The notes below the pieces were generated by a model that did no database searches, was not told the DNA's origin, and saw only the letters and a program-made list of their open reading frames with translations. A DNA stretch of 64,000 nucleotides, from NCBI RefSeq assembly GCF_003319095.1, contig NZ_QOHI01000003.1:62001-126000 (forward strand), in the 5' to 3' direction. Position numbers and translations under genes: made by a program. Origin of the DNA: Blastococcus sp. TBT05-19 (GTDB taxonomy: Bacteria; Actinomycetota; Actinomycetes; Mycobacteriales; Geodermatophilaceae). Shown piece after piece: positions 51,516 through 63,622 of the stretch; position 1 is the stretch's first letter; each line of letters begins with the position of its first letter.

Positions 51516-52175
51516 GTGCCGGCCGCCCGCTACGCCGACCGGCGTGACGCCGGCAGGGTGCTGGCGGCAGCGCTCGCCGGGCGCGCCGACGCGAGCGCCC
51601 TCGTCCTCGGGCTGCCGCGCGGGGGAGTGGTCGTCGCCGCCCAGGTGTCCGCGGTCTTCGGGGCGGAACTCGACGCGCTCGTCGTCCGGAAGCTCGGCGT
51701 CCCGGGCCACCCCGAGCTGGCGATGGGGGCGATCGCCGCGGTGGGGAGCGCCTTGGAGACCGTGTGGGTCGAGCCGGTCGTGGAGCAGGTCGCCCCCGAC
51801 CCCGGTGCCGTCGCCGCGGTCCGCGAGCGCGAGCTCCTCGAGCTCCGCCGTCGCAGCGCCGCCTACCGCGGGAACCGGCCGCCGCCGGCGGTCGACGGAC
51901 GGCACGTCGTCCTGGTCGACGACGGCCTCGCCACCGGCGCCACCGTGCGCGTCGCGATCCAGGCCCTGCGCGCCGGCGGCCCCGCCCGCGTCACCGTCGC
52001 CGTCCCGGTCGCGTCGCCGTCCGCCCTCGCCCGGCTGGCCGCGTCGGTCGACGAGCTCGTGTGCCCGCACGCGCCGGACGGGTTCCGCTCCGTCGGGCAG
52101 GCGTACGCCGACTTCTCCGAGACGACCGACGACGAGGTGGTCGACGCCCTGGGGCGAGGGGGCGTTGTCAGCTAG
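51516..52175 (+). CDS. Phosphoribosyltransferase family protein
   Basis: The 219-residue protein has an N-terminal hood-like part (LVLGLPRGGVVVAAQVS), VVRKLGVPGHPELAMGAIA, and the PRPP loop HVVLVDDGLATGATVRVAIQAL. It is the PRTase form often paired with dienelactone-hydrolase domains in actinobacteria, but here stands alone. The substrate is unknown. It begins 6 nt after the nucleotidyltransferase stop and probably shares its transcript. Confidence 0.8.
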   Translation: MPAARYADRRDAGRVLAAALAGRADASALVLGLPRGGVVVAAQVSAVFGAELDALVVRKLGVPGHPELAMGAIAAVGSALETVWVEPVVEQVAPDPGAVAAVRERELLELRRRSAAYRGNRPPPAVDGRHVVLVDDGLATGATVRVAIQALRAGGPARVTVAVPVASPSALARLAASVDELVCPHAPDGFRSVGQAYADFSETTDDEVVDALGRGGVVS

Positions 52176-52195
52176 GTCACACCCGGGCCTAGACT
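52165..52195 (+). promoter_or_regulatory. Predicted promoter of the menJ-like gene
   Basis: TTGTCA (52165-52170) and TAGACT (52190-52195) are 19 bp apart, slightly long. Transcription would start near 52202, just before the Rex operator at 52205-52232. Confidence 0.5.
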
Positions 52196-52204
52196 CGGGA
52201 CCGA

Positions 52205-52232
52205 GCACTTTGTGAAGCATTTCACAAAGTGC
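52205..52232. promoter_or_regulatory. Perfect Rex operator upstream of menJ-like gene and nuo
   Basis: Arms GCACTTTGTGAA (52205-52216) and TTCACAAAGTGC (52221-52232) are exact reverse complements around GCAT. The core (52210-52227) matches the Rex consensus TTGTGAA-N4-TTCACAA at all 14 positions. It lies just downstream of the predicted transcription start, so bound Rex would block elongation or initiation. Rex itself is encoded at 29876. Confidence 0.85.
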
Positions 52233-52267
52233 GGCCGGGCTCGACGACGGAACCGGGGGTGGGAGCG

Positions 52268-53536
52268 ATGACGCAGGCGGCCGAGCACCGTGCCGACGTC
52301 GTCGTGGTCGGCGCCGGCCCCGCGGGATCCAGCGCGGCCTGGCACCTGGCCAGCGCCGGGCTGGACGTCGCGGTGCTGGAGAAGGCCGAGTTCCCCCGCG
52401 AGAAGGTGTGCGGCGACGGCCTCACCCCGCGCGGGGTCAAGGCGCTGACGGACATGGGCGTGGACACCTCCGGCCCCGGCTGGGTGCGCCGCCGCGGCCT
52501 GCGCGTGCACGGCGGCGGCCGGATCGCCGAGGTCGACTGGCCGCGGCTGGACTCCTGGCCCGGGCACGGGCTCGTGCGCACGCGCAAGGAGATGGACGCG
52601 CTGCTCGCCGAGCACGCGGTCGGCGCCGGCGCCCGGCTGGTCACCGGCACCACCGTCACCGAACCGCTGCTCGACGACGACGGGCGCGTGACCGGCGTCC
52701 AGGCGCAGGCGGGCGGGGACCGCGAGCCGGTCACCTGGCGCGCACCGCTGGTCGTCTCCGCCGAGGGGCTGTCCGGCCGGCTGGCCAAGAGCCTGGGTCT
52801 GCTGCGCCGCACCGACCGGCCGCTCGGCGTCGCCGTCCGCCGGTACGTCACCAGCCGGCGCACCCACGACGACTACCTCGACATCGCCTTCGACCTGACC
52901 GCCGAGGGCCCGAGCCGGGACTCCATGCCCGGCTACGGCTGGATCTTCGGCATGGGCGACGGCACCGCCAACGTCGGCTACGGCCTGCTCGACACCCGCC
53001 GCGGCACCGGCGCCGACCGGCGGGCGGTCCTGCGGCGCTGGCTGGACCTCTTCCCCGACGAGGAGGGGCTGCGCGAGGAGGATGCCGTCTCGCCGCTGCG
53101 CGGCGCGGGCCTGCCGATGGCGCTGAGCCGCGGCCCGGCGTACACGCGCGGGCTGCTGCTGGCGGGCGACACCGCCGGCACCGTCAACCCGTGCAACGGC
53201 GAGGGCATCAGCTACGCCCTGGAGAGCGGCCGGATGGCCGCCGAGGCCGCGATCGCGGCGCTGGCCGCCCCGTCGGCCGACGCGCGGGAGGCGGCGCTCG
53301 AGCGCTACCCGGTGCGGCTGCGCGAGGAGGTCGGTCGCCACCACCGCCTCGGCATGGGCTTCCTCGCCCTGCTCGCCCGGCCCGGTGTCGTCCGGCTCGC
53401 GACCGCCCGGGGCCTGCGCCGTCCGAAGCTGGTCGACGGCGCGCTGCGGCTCATGGGCAACCTGACCGACGGGCGGGACGGCGACGCGGTGGACCGCGCG
53501 CTGGCCGTGCTCCTCCGACTCACCCCGGCGGTCTGA
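52268..53536 (+). CDS. Geranylgeranyl reductase family FAD enzyme (MenJ-like)
   Basis: The 422-residue protein has an FAD loop VVVVGAGPAGSSAAWHLA (~res 11-28), EKAEFPREKVCGDGLTPRG (family PxxKxCG motif), a MPGYGWIFGMGDGTANVGYG substrate segment and LLAGDTAGTVNPCNGEGISYAL. Its nearest remembered match in context is Rv0561c/MenJ, which saturates one isoprene unit of menaquinone. The ATG at 52268 has GGGAG upstream; an earlier start at 52229 lies within the operator's flank. Rex control is likely. Confidence 0.85.
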   Translation: MTQAAEHRADVVVVGAGPAGSSAAWHLASAGLDVAVLEKAEFPREKVCGDGLTPRGVKALTDMGVDTSGPGWVRRRGLRVHGGGRIAEVDWPRLDSWPGHGLVRTRKEMDALLAEHAVGAGARLVTGTTVTEPLLDDDGRVTGVQAQAGGDREPVTWRAPLVVSAEGLSGRLAKSLGLLRRTDRPLGVAVRRYVTSRRTHDDYLDIAFDLTAEGPSRDSMPGYGWIFGMGDGTANVGYGLLDTRRGTGADRRAVLRRWLDLFPDEEGLREEDAVSPLRGAGLPMALSRGPAYTRGLLLAGDTAGTVNPCNGEGISYALESGRMAAEAAIAALAAPSADAREAALERYPVRLREEVGRHHRLGMGFLALLARPGVVRLATARGLRRPKLVDGALRLMGNLTDGRDGDAVDRALAVLLRLTPAV

Positions 53537-53616
53537 CGTGGCGGCCATGGCGACTTGTCGACCCGACACGAACGCTCCGTGTCCTCATCGTGACCCGGAC
53601 GTGACCGACCTCACCC

Positions 53617-53629
53617 TAGGGTTTCGCTG
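53617..53629 (+). promoter_or_regulatory. -10 box of nuoA (leaderless)
   Basis: TAGGGT (53617-53622) is 7 nt before the nuoA ATG at 53630, so nuo may have its own leaderless promoter besides readthrough from the Rex-controlled menJ-like gene 93 nt upstream. No clear -35 box or Rex operator is seen here. Confidence 0.55.
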
Positions 53630-53992
53630 ATGCTCTCGACCTACGTCCCGATCGTCGGGCTCTTCGTGCTGGCCGCGGGGTTCGCGGTGTTCTCGGTCGC
53701 CGCGGCGCCCTACGTCGGTCCGCGCCGCTACAACCGGGCCAAGCTCGAGGCCTACGAGTGCGGGATCGAGCCCGTGGACCAGCCGCTCACCGGCGGCCGC
53801 TTCCCGGTGAAGTACTACCTGACGGCGATGTTGTTCATCGTCTTCGACATCGAGATCGTCTTCCTCTACCCCTGGGCCGTGCACAACGAGGCGCTCGGCG
53901 TCTTCGGCCTCGTGGAGATGGCGATCTTCATCGCCACCGTGTTCATCGCCTACGCGTACGTGTGGCGCCGCGGCGGGCTCGAGTGGGACTGA
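53630..53992 (+). CDS. nuoA: NADH-quinone oxidoreductase subunit A
   Basis: The 120-residue membrane subunit has three helices (~res 5-25, 62-82, 88-110). [27 protein letters not shown] is the conserved loop with the cysteine between helices 1 and 2. It sits at the junction of the membrane and peripheral arms of complex I. nuoB begins 13 nt later. Confidence 0.96.
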   Translation: MLSTYVPIVGLFVLAAGFAVFSVAAAPYVGPRRYNRAKLEAYECGIEPVDQPLTGGRFPVKYYLTAMLFIVFDIEIVFLYPWAVHNEALGVFGLVEMAIFIATVFIAYAYVWRRGGLEWD

Positions 53993-54005
53993 GGGGGAGC
54001 TGACG

Positions 54006-54676
<671 letters not shown>

Positions 54677-54680
<4 letters not shown>

Positions 54681-55425
54681 GCGACGACGGCGGGTCGAAC
54701 GTCGTCCCGGGCCGCGAGGAGGCCGGCTACGACGACGCCACGGCGCCCTCGGGCGGCTTCCGGAAGGGCTCCTTCGGCGTCAGCGGCAGCGGTGACACCT
54801 CGGGCTTCGGCGGCCTGGTCCGCGTGGAGCCCGGCGGCGCGGTCGCGCTGCACTCCACCGAGCGGCCCTACGGCGGCTGGTTCGACGAGGTCACCGACGC
54901 GCTGATCGAGGCCGTCGGCCAGGCCACCTACGACGCCGCCGTCCAGCGGGTCCTGGTCGACCGCGGCGAGATCACCTACTTCGTCGCCCGGGAGCACCTG
55001 CTCACCCTCGCGCAGGCGCTCCGCGACGACGAGGCGCTGCGCTTCGAGCTGCTGTCCAGCCTCTCCGCCGTCGACTACCTCGACAGCGGCGGTCCCGCCG
55101 TCGCCCCCGGCCGGCCGCGGCTGCACGTCGTCTACCACCTGACGTCGATGACCTACCGCCGGCGCATCCGGCTGGAGGTCGCGGTCAGCGCCGAGGACCC
55201 GCACGTCCCGTCGGTCACCGCCAGCTACCCGACGGCGGACTGGCACGAGCGCGAGACCTTCGACATGTTCGGGATCGTCTTCGACGGCCACCCGGGGCTG
55301 ACCCGGATCCTCATGCCGGACGACTGGGACGGTCACCCGCAGCGCAAGGACTACCCCCTCGGCGGCATCCCGGTCGAGTACCACGACGCGACGATCCCGC
55401 CGCCGGACACCCGGAGGGCGTACCG

Positions 55426-55429
<4 letters not shown>
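54677..55429 (+). CDS. nuoC: NADH-quinone oxidoreductase subunit C
   Basis: The 250-residue subunit has an acidic Gly-rich N-terminal extension (~res 1-60) before the 30-kDa domain. Conserved blocks are [49 protein letters not shown] and [16 protein letters not shown]. It is separate from nuoD, unlike the E. coli fusion. It overlaps both neighbours by 4 nt. Confidence 0.95.
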
Positions 55430-56744
<1,315 letters not shown>

Positions 56745-56748
<4 letters not shown>

Positions 56749-57758
56749 GTGCACTTCCCGGTTCCATCGAGGGCGCGCTGACCACGGGGCTGGACGACAG
56801 CCCCGTGCTGCCCGCCCCGGCCGACCTCCCGCCGCTGACCGAGCAGACCCGGCTCGAGGCGCGGGAGATCATCGCCCGCTACCCGGTGCCCCGCTCGGCC
56901 CTGCTGCCGATGCTGCACCTGGTGCAGAGCTACCAGGGCTACGTCAGCCCCGAGGGCGTCGCGCTGTGCGCCGAGGAGCTCGGCCTGACCAAGGCCGAGG
57001 TCGGCGCGGTCGCGACGTTCTACACGATGTACAAGCGCCGTCCGACCGGCCGGCACATCGTGAGCGTCTGCACCAACACGCTGTGCTCCGTCCTCGGCGG
57101 CCAGCGGATCATGGACGCGCTCTCCGCCGACCTCGGCGTCCACCACGACGAGACGACGGCGGACGGCTCGATCACCCTCGAGCACGCCGAGTGCCTGGCC
57201 GCCTGCGACTACGCGCCGGTGGTCACCGTCGACTACGAGTTCTACGACCAGCAGGACGTCGAGAGCGCCCGCGCGCTGGTCGAGGCGCTGCGCCGCGGCG
57301 AGAAGCCGCACCCGACCCGGGGCGCCCCGCTCACCGACTTCCGCGGTGTCTCCCGCCAGCTCGCCGGGTTCTCCCAGCACGCCGACGAGGCCGCCGTCGC
57401 AGGCGCGGTCGACGCGCCGGGCAACTACGAGCCCACCCTGCGCGGGCTCCGGCTGGCCGAGGAGCGCGGCGAGCACGCGCCGCCCATGACCGGGCCCACC
57501 GCGGAGCCGGCCGACGCCGGGGAGCCGCGGGAGACGGTCCGGCCCGCGGGCCGGACGGGCGAGACCCCCGGCAAGGAGGCCGCCGACGCCCGCGTCGCCG
57601 CGGCCGACACCCCCGCGGAGAAGGCCGGCGCCGCCGAGGCCCACCCCGACGCCCCCGAACCGGCCGGCCGGTCCCTGGCAGACCAGGACGACGGCACCGA
57701 CACACCCGCGGGGTCCGAGCCGGGCACGTCCGGCCAGGGTCCGCAGAGGGAGGCCTGA
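56745..57758 (+). CDS. nuoE: NADH-quinone oxidoreductase subunit E with long acidic C-terminal tail
   Basis: Residues ~30-200 are the 24-kDa thioredoxin-like subunit with cluster N1a ligands in [13 protein letters not shown] and [13 protein letters not shown] (CX4C and CX3C). A further ~130 residues are Ala/Glu/Pro/Asp-rich and disordered ([27 protein letters not shown]). The total of 337 residues is about twice the E. coli length. Translation is coupled to nuoD; nuoF begins 3 nt later. Confidence 0.93.
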
Positions 57759-57761
57759 CCC

Positions 57762-59090
57762 ATGCCGCTGAGCCCTGTCCTCACCTACCGCTGGGGCGCC
57801 GACCAGTCGTGGCGGCTGTCGACCTACGAGTCGATGGACGGCTACGCCGCGCTGCGCACCGCGCTGTCGATGACGCCCGACGAGCTGGTCACGATGGTCA
57901 AGGACTCCGGTCTGCGTGGCCGCGGCGGCGCCGGCTTCCCGACCGGCATGAAGTGGAGCTTCATCCCGCAGCCCAAGCCGGGGGAGACCCCGACCGGCCC
58001 GGCGGCCCTGCCCAAGTACCTGGTGGTCAACGCCGACGAGGGCGAGCCGGGCACCTGCAAGGACCTGCCGCTGATGATGGCCGACCCGCACTCGCTCATC
58101 GAGGGCGTGATCATCTCCGCGTACGCGATCCGCTCGAAGTTCGCCGTCATCTACGTCCGCGGCGAGGCGGTGCACGCGCACCGCCGGCTGGTGAACGCGG
58201 TGGAGGAGGCCTACGCGGCCGGTTACCTCGGCAGCGACATCCTCGGTTCCGGCTACGACCTGGAGCTGGTCGTGCACGCCGGCGCCGGTGCCTACATCTG
58301 CGGCGAGGAGACGGCGCTGCTCGACTCGCTCGAGGGCTACCGCGGCCAGCCCCGGCTCAAGCCGCCGTTCCCCGCGGTCGCCGGTCTCTACGGCGCCCCG
58401 ACGGTCATCAACAACGTCGAGACGCTGGCCAGCGTGCCGTTCGTCGTCCGCGGCGGTGCCGACTGGTTCAAGGCCTTCGGCCCGGAGAAGTCGCCCGGCC
58501 CGAAGATCTACTCGCTGTCGGGCCGGGTGGTGCGGCCGGGCCAGTACGAGGCCCCCATGGGGACGACGATGCGCGAGCTGCTGGAGATGGCCGGCGGCGT
58601 GCGCCCCGGCCACGAGCTGAAGTTCTGGACGCCGGGGGGTTCCTCGACGCCGTACTTCACCGCGGAGCACCTCGACGTCCCGCTGGACTTCGACTCGGTC
58701 GCCGCCGCGGGCTCCATGCTCGGCACCACCGCGCTGATGGTGTTCGACGAGACCGACTCGATCGTCGAGGCCACCCTGCGCTTCACCCAGTTCTACGCGC
58801 ACGAGAGCTGCGGCAAGTGCACCCCCTGCCGCGAGGGCACCTACTGGCTGGTCCAGATCCTGCAGCGGCTGGTCGACGGGAAGGGCACCGCCCAGGACCT
58901 CGACCTGCTGGTCGACACCTGCGACAACATCCTCGGCCGGTCGTTCTGCGCCCTCGGCGACGGCGCGACCAGCTGCATAGCCAGCTCGCTCCAGTACTTC
59001 AAGGACGACTACGTCGCCCTGCTGCCGCCCGAGGAGCAGGCCCGCCTGGGTCGCAGCCTCCGCCTCGAGCCCGTGGGGGCCGCCTCGTGA
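57762..59090 (+). CDS. nuoF: NADH-quinone oxidoreductase subunit F
   Basis: The 442-residue subunit binds NADH, FMN and cluster N3. [16 protein letters not shown] and [19 protein letters not shown] form the FMN/NADH site, and [12 protein letters not shown] plus the cysteine in [11 protein letters not shown] bind the [4Fe-4S] cluster. Its stop overlaps the nuoG GTG by 4 nt. Confidence 0.96.
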   Translation: MPLSPVLTYRWGADQSWRLSTYESMDGYAALRTALSMTPDELVTMVKDSGLRGRGGAGFPTGMKWSFIPQPKPGETPTGPAALPKYLVVNADEGEPGTCKDLPLMMADPHSLIEGVIISAYAIRSKFAVIYVRGEAVHAHRRLVNAVEEAYAAGYLGSDILGSGYDLELVVHAGAGAYICGEETALLDSLEGYRGQPRLKPPFPAVAGLYGAPTVINNVETLASVPFVVRGGADWFKAFGPEKSPGPKIYSLSGRVVRPGQYEAPMGTTMRELLEMAGGVRPGHELKFWTPGGSSTPYFTAEHLDVPLDFDSVAAAGSMLGTTALMVFDETDSIVEATLRFTQFYAHESCGKCTPCREGTYWLVQILQRLVDGKGTAQDLDLLVDTCDNILGRSFCALGDGATSCIASSLQYFKDDYVALLPPEEQARLGRSLRLEPVGAAS

Positions 59091-61588
59091 CACTCACCAA
59101 CCCGACGCCGGCGCCGGCGGTGCCGCCGGGCGCGCCCGGACCGCACACCCCGGCCGACGCCGTCCACTGCACCATCGACGGCTTCGACGTCGCCGTGCCG
59201 AAGGGCACGCTGATCATCCGGGCCGCCGAGATGATCGGCGTCCAGATCCCGCGGTTCTGCGACCACCCGCTGCTCGAGCCGGTCGGCGCCTGCCGGCAGT
59301 GCCTGGTGGAGGTGGAGGGCCAGCGCAAGCCGGTCGCCTCCTGCACGATGCCGGTCACCGACGGCATGGCCGTCCGCACCCAGCTCTCCAGCCCGGTCGC
59401 CGACAAGGCGCAGCAGGGCACGATGGAGCTGCTGCTGATCAACCACCCGCTCGACTGCCCGGTCTGCGACAAGGGCGGCGAGTGCCCGCTGCAGAACCAG
59501 GCGATGAGCAACGGGCGCACCGAGACCCGCTTCGAGGGCCAGAAGCGCACCTACCCGAAGCCGCTGCCGATCAGCTCCGAGATCCTGCTCGACCGCGAGC
59601 GCTGCGTGCTCTGCGCCCGCTGCACCCGCTTCTCCGAGCAGGTCGCCGGCGACCCGTTCATCGAGCTGTTCGAGCGCGGCGCCCTGCAGCAGGTGGCGAT
59701 CTACGAGGACGAGCCGTTCGAGTCCTACTTCTCCGGCAACACCACCCAGATCTGCCCGGTCGGCGCCCTCACCAGCGCCCAGTACCGGTTCCGCGCGCGC
59801 CCGTTCGACCTGCGCAGCGAGCCCAGCGTGTGCGAGCACTGCGCGTCGGGCTGCTCGATGCGCACCGACTACCGCCGCGGCAAGGTGACCCGCCGGCTGG
59901 CCGGTGAGGACCCGGCGGTCAACGAGGAGTGGACCTGCGACAAGGGCCGCTACGCGTTCCGCTACGCGACGTCCAACGAGCGGCTCACCACGCCGTTGGT
60001 CCGCCGCGACGGCGTGCTGCAGCCCGCCTCCTGGCCGGAGGCGTGGGCGGTGGCCGCCGCGGGCCTCGCGCAGGCCCGCGCCGAGGGCGGGGTCGGCGTG
60101 CTGCCCGGCGGGCGGCTGACCGTCGAGGACGCCTACGCCTGGGCCGCCTTCGCCCGCGTGGCGCTGGGCACCAACGACGTCGACGCCCGCGCGCGGGCGC
60201 ACTCGGCCGAGGAGCTCGCGTTCCTCGAGTCCGCCGTCGCCGGCACCGGCCCCGAGACCGGCGCCGTCACCTACGACGAGCTCGGCTCGGCGCCGGCCGT
60301 GCTGCTGGCCGGTCTGGAGCCCGAGGAGGAGTCCCCGATCCTCTTCCTGCGGCTGCGCCGGGCCGTGCGCACCGGGAAGCTCGCCGTCTTCGACCTCGCG
60401 CCCTACGGCTCCCGGGCCGCGGAGAAGCTGCAGGCCACCGTGCTCGCCACGCTGCCCGGCACCGAGGCGCGGTCGCTCGAGGCGCTCGCCGAGGGCAGCT
60501 GGGGCGGGCCCGCCGTCGAGGCGCTCCGGCAGCCCGGCGCGGTCGTGCTCGCCGGCGAGCGGCTGGCCGAGGTGCCCGGCGCCTTCTCGGCGCTGGTCGC
60601 CCTGGCCCGCGCCACCGGCGCCCGGCTGGCCTGGGTGCCCCGCCGCGCGGGTGAGCGCGGTGCCGTCGAGGCCGGCGCCCTGCCGAGCCTGCTGCCCGGC
60701 GGCCGGAACGTCACCGACGCCGAGGCCCGCGCCGAGGTGGCCGCCGTCTGGGGCGTCGACCCCGCCGCCGTCCCGGCCACGCCCGGCCGCGACGTCACCG
60801 GCATCCTGGCCGCCGCGCGCAGCGGCCGGCTGCCCGGACTCCTCGTCGGCGGGGTCGACCCGGCCGATCTGCCCGACCCGGCGCTCGCGGTCGCGGCCCT
60901 GGACGCGGCGGCCTTCGTGGTCAGCCTGGAGATGTTCCCCAGCGCGGTGACCGAGCGCGCCGACGTCGTCCTGCCGGTCGCCGCCGCCTCGGAGAAGGCG
61001 GGCAGCTACCTGGACTGGGAGGGGCGGGTCCGCTCCTTCGACGCCACCCTGCACGGCACCGGGATGCTCACCGACGGGCGGGTGCTGCACGGCCTGGCCG
61101 ACGAGATGGACGTCGACCTGCGGCTGCCCACCCCCGAGTCGGCCCGCGCCGCGCTGGCCGCCCTCGGCGCCCGGCGCTCGCAGCCCGCGGCGGACGACGG
61201 GCTCGACGTCCCCGCCCCGGCGGTCCCCTCGCTGCGCGACGACGAGGCGCTGCTGGCCTCCTGGCGGCAGCTGCTGGACGTCGGCACCCTGCAGCGGGAC
61301 GAGCCGGAGCTGGCCGGTACGGCCCGCCGTCCGGTGGCCCGGGTGGGGTACGACACCGCCGAGCGGCTGGGCCTGGCCGACGGCGACCGGATCACCGTGA
61401 GCGGGTCCACCGGCTCGATCAGCCTGCCGGTGCTGATCACGCCGATGCCCGAGCAGGTGGTGTGGGTGCCGATGCGCTCGCCCGGCAGCGAGATCCGGAC
61501 CGACCTGGGCACCGGGCCCGGCGGCATCGTGCGGCTCTCCCGCACGAGCGCGCCCGTCCCGGCCGACACCGCGGGAGGCGCGCGATGA
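59087..61588 (+). CDS. nuoG: NADH-quinone oxidoreductase subunit G
   Basis: The 833-residue subunit carries several clusters: N1b ([27 protein letters not shown]), the His-ligated N5 ([18 protein letters not shown]) and N4 ([16 protein letters not shown]). An extra CEHCASGC with a later WTCDKGR looks like the N7 site of E. coli and Thermus, which many complex I lack. The C-terminal molybdopterin-oxidoreductase-like part (~res 230-833) is cofactor-free. Confidence 0.94.
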   Translation: MTLTNPTPAPAVPPGAPGPHTPADAVHCTIDGFDVAVPKGTLIIRAAEMIGVQIPRFCDHPLLEPVGACRQCLVEVEGQRKPVASCTMPVTDGMAVRTQLSSPVADKAQQGTMELLLINHPLDCPVCDKGGECPLQNQAMSNGRTETRFEGQKRTYPKPLPISSEILLDRERCVLCARCTRFSEQVAGDPFIELFERGALQQVAIYEDEPFESYFSGNTTQICPVGALTSAQYRFRARPFDLRSEPSVCEHCASGCSMRTDYRRGKVTRRLAGEDPAVNEEWTCDKGRYAFRYATSNERLTTPLVRRDGVLQPASWPEAWAVAAAGLAQARAEGGVGVLPGGRLTVEDAYAWAAFARVALGTNDVDARARAHSAEELAFLESAVAGTGPETGAVTYDELGSAPAVLLAGLEPEEESPILFLRLRRAVRTGKLAVFDLAPYGSRAAEKLQATVLATLPGTEARSLEALAEGSWGGPAVEALRQPGAVVLAGERLAEVPGAFSALVALARATGARLAWVPRRAGERGAVEAGALPSLLPGGRNVTDAEARAEVAAVWGVDPAAVPATPGRDVTGILAAARSGRLPGLLVGGVDPADLPDPALAVAALDAAAFVVSLEMFPSAVTERADVVLPVAAASEKAGSYLDWEGRVRSFDATLHGTGMLTDGRVLHGLADEMDVDLRLPTPESARAALAALGARRSQPAADDGLDVPAPAVPSLRDDEALLASWRQLLDVGTLQRDEPELAGTARRPVARVGYDTAERLGLADGDRITVSGSTGSISLPVLITPMPEQVVWVPMRSPGSEIRTDLGTGPGGIVRLSRTSAPVPADTAGGAR

Positions 61589-63066
61589 ACCTGTGGGCCT
61601 CGCCCGACCAGCCGACGCTGGAGGACTTCGGCAACGACGTCTGGTGGATCGTGCTCATCAAGGTCGTCGGGATCTTCGGCGTCCTGGTGCTGATGACGCT
61701 GTTCGCGATCGTCTTCGAGCGCAAGGTCGTCGCCCGCATGCAGCAGCGGATCGGCCCCAACCGGGTCGGCCCCCGTGGCTACCTGCAGAGCCTCGCCGAC
61801 GGGCTGAAGCTGGCGTTCAAGGAAGACATCATGCCCGCGCTCGCGGACAAGCCCGTCTACTTCCTGGCGCCGATCATCGCCGCGATCCCGGCGTTCCTGG
61901 CCTTCTCGGTCATCCCGCTCGGCCCGACCGTGAGCATCTTCGGCGAGCGCACGCCGCTGCAGCTCACCGACGCCCCCATCGGCGTGCTGGTCGTCCTCGC
62001 CAGCTCCGCGATGGGTGTCTACGGGATCGTGCTGGCCGGTTGGGCGTCGGGCTCGACGTACCCGCTGCTGGGCAGCCTGCGCAGCGCCGCGCAGATGGTC
62101 AGCTACGAGATCGCCATGGGGCTGTCGATCGTCGCGGTGTTCCTCTACGCCGGGTCGATGTCCACCTCGGAGATCGTCGCCGCACAGGCCGACGGGAACC
62201 GGCTGGACTTCTTCGGCCTCGAGTTCACCGGCCCGAGCTGGTTCGCCGTGCTGCTGCCGGTCTCCTTCGTCATCTACGTCATCGCCGTCGTCGGTGAGAC
62301 CAACCGGGCGCCCTTCGACCTCCCCGAGGCCGAGAGCGAGCTGGTCGGCGGCTTCCACACCGAGTACTCGTCGCTGAAGTTCGCGCTGTTCTTCCTGGCC
62401 GAGTACATCAACATGGTCACCGTCTCGGCCCTGGCCGCGACGCTGTTCCTCGGTGGCTGGCGGGCGCCCTGGCCGATCTCGATCTGGGACGGCGCCAACA
62501 CCGGCTGGTGGCCGCTGCTCTGGTTCTTCCTCAAGGTCGTCGCCGCGCTGTTCGTCTTCATCTGGCTCCGCGGCACGCTGCCCCGGCTGCGCTACGACCA
62601 GTTCATGCGCTTCGGGTGGAAGGTGCTGGTCCCGACCGCGCTGGTCTGGATCCTCGTCGTCGCCACCATGCGCACCGTCTCCCGCGAGGCCGACCTCTCC
62701 ACCGGTCAGGTCGCGCTCTTCGTCGGCGTCCCCGCGGCGGTGCTCGTGCTCGCCGGCCTGCTGCTGGCCAGCCGGTCGGCCAACCGGGACACCCGGGTGA
62801 TGGCCGAGCAGGCCTCCGCCGGCGCGGTGCACGCCACCGACCCCGAGCCGGAGGTGCTCCCGCCCGCCGGGGCCCGACGCCGGCCCGCCGGTGGCCCGAG
62901 CCGTGCCGAGGGTGGCTTCCCCGTACCGCCGATGGACCTGAAGGTGCCGCCCTCGCCGCGCATCCGCCGGGAGAGCGCTGCGGCCGGGACGACGGACCCC
63001 GGCACGGCCGTCGTCGGCACCGGCCGCCGCGGTACCGCCACGATCGAGGAGGACGGCGATGTCTGA
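61585..63066 (+). CDS. nuoH: NADH-quinone oxidoreductase subunit H with C-terminal extension
   Basis: The 493-residue subunit has eight helices and the quinone-chamber loops [27 protein letters not shown] and [27 protein letters not shown]. After the last helix (~res 395) a ~95-residue Pro/Arg-rich cytoplasmic tail runs to the end, absent from E. coli NuoH. It overlaps nuoG by 4 nt and nuoI by 8 nt. Confidence 0.95.
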   Translation: MNLWASPDQPTLEDFGNDVWWIVLIKVVGIFGVLVLMTLFAIVFERKVVARMQQRIGPNRVGPRGYLQSLADGLKLAFKEDIMPALADKPVYFLAPIIAAIPAFLAFSVIPLGPTVSIFGERTPLQLTDAPIGVLVVLASSAMGVYGIVLAGWASGSTYPLLGSLRSAAQMVSYEIAMGLSIVAVFLYAGSMSTSEIVAAQADGNRLDFFGLEFTGPSWFAVLLPVSFVIYVIAVVGETNRAPFDLPEAESELVGGFHTEYSSLKFALFFLAEYINMVTVSALAATLFLGGWRAPWPISIWDGANTGWWPLLWFFLKVVAALFVFIWLRGTLPRLRYDQFMRFGWKVLVPTALVWILVVATMRTVSREADLSTGQVALFVGVPAAVLVLAGLLLASRSANRDTRVMAEQASAGAVHATDPEPEVLPPAGARRRPAGGPSRAEGGFPVPPMDLKVPPSPRIRRESAAAGTTDPGTAVVGTGRRGTATIEEDGDV

Positions 63067-63622
63067 GATCGAGCGCGCACCGGCGAGGGAGGCGAAGCCC
63101 GCCCTCCGCGACGCCGTCACCCCGGCGCCGGCCCAGGGGTTCGGGGTCACCTTCGCCCAGATGTTCCGGACGGTGACCACCGAGCAGTACCCGTTCGAGC
63201 CCAAGGTGACCAAGCCGCGCTACCACGGCCGGCACGTGCTCAACCGGCACCCGGACGGGCTGGAGAAGTGCGTCGGCTGCGAGCTGTGCGCGTGGGCCTG
63301 CCCCGCGGACGCGATCTACGTGGAGGGCGGCGACAACACCGAGGACGCCCGCTTCTCCCCGGGTGAGCGGTACGGCGCGGTCTACCAGATCAACTACCTG
63401 CGCTGCATCTTCTGCGGGCTGTGCATCGAGGCCTGCCCGACCCGGTCGCTGACCATGAGCAACGACTTCGAGCTGGCCGACGACAACCGGCAGGACCTGA
63501 TCTACACCAAGGAACAGCTCATGGCCCCGCTGCTGCCCGGCATGGAGGCGCCCCCGCACGCCATGCGCCTGGGCGAGGACGAGAAGGACTACTACCTGCG
63601 CGCGCCGGAGGTCCGGCCGTGA
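63059..63622 (+). CDS. nuoI: NADH-quinone oxidoreductase subunit I
   Basis: The 187-residue subunit holds two [4Fe-4S] clusters, N6a and N6b, in [18 protein letters not shown] and [18 protein letters not shown]. It relays electrons from NuoG to NuoB. Its stop overlaps the nuoJ GTG by 4 nt. Confidence 0.96.
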   Translation: MSEIERAPAREAKPALRDAVTPAPAQGFGVTFAQMFRTVTTEQYPFEPKVTKPRYHGRHVLNRHPDGLEKCVGCELCAWACPADAIYVEGGDNTEDARFSPGERYGAVYQINYLRCIFCGLCIEACPTRSLTMSNDFELADDNRQDLIYTKEQLMAPLLPGMEAPPHAMRLGEDEKDYYLRAPEVRP

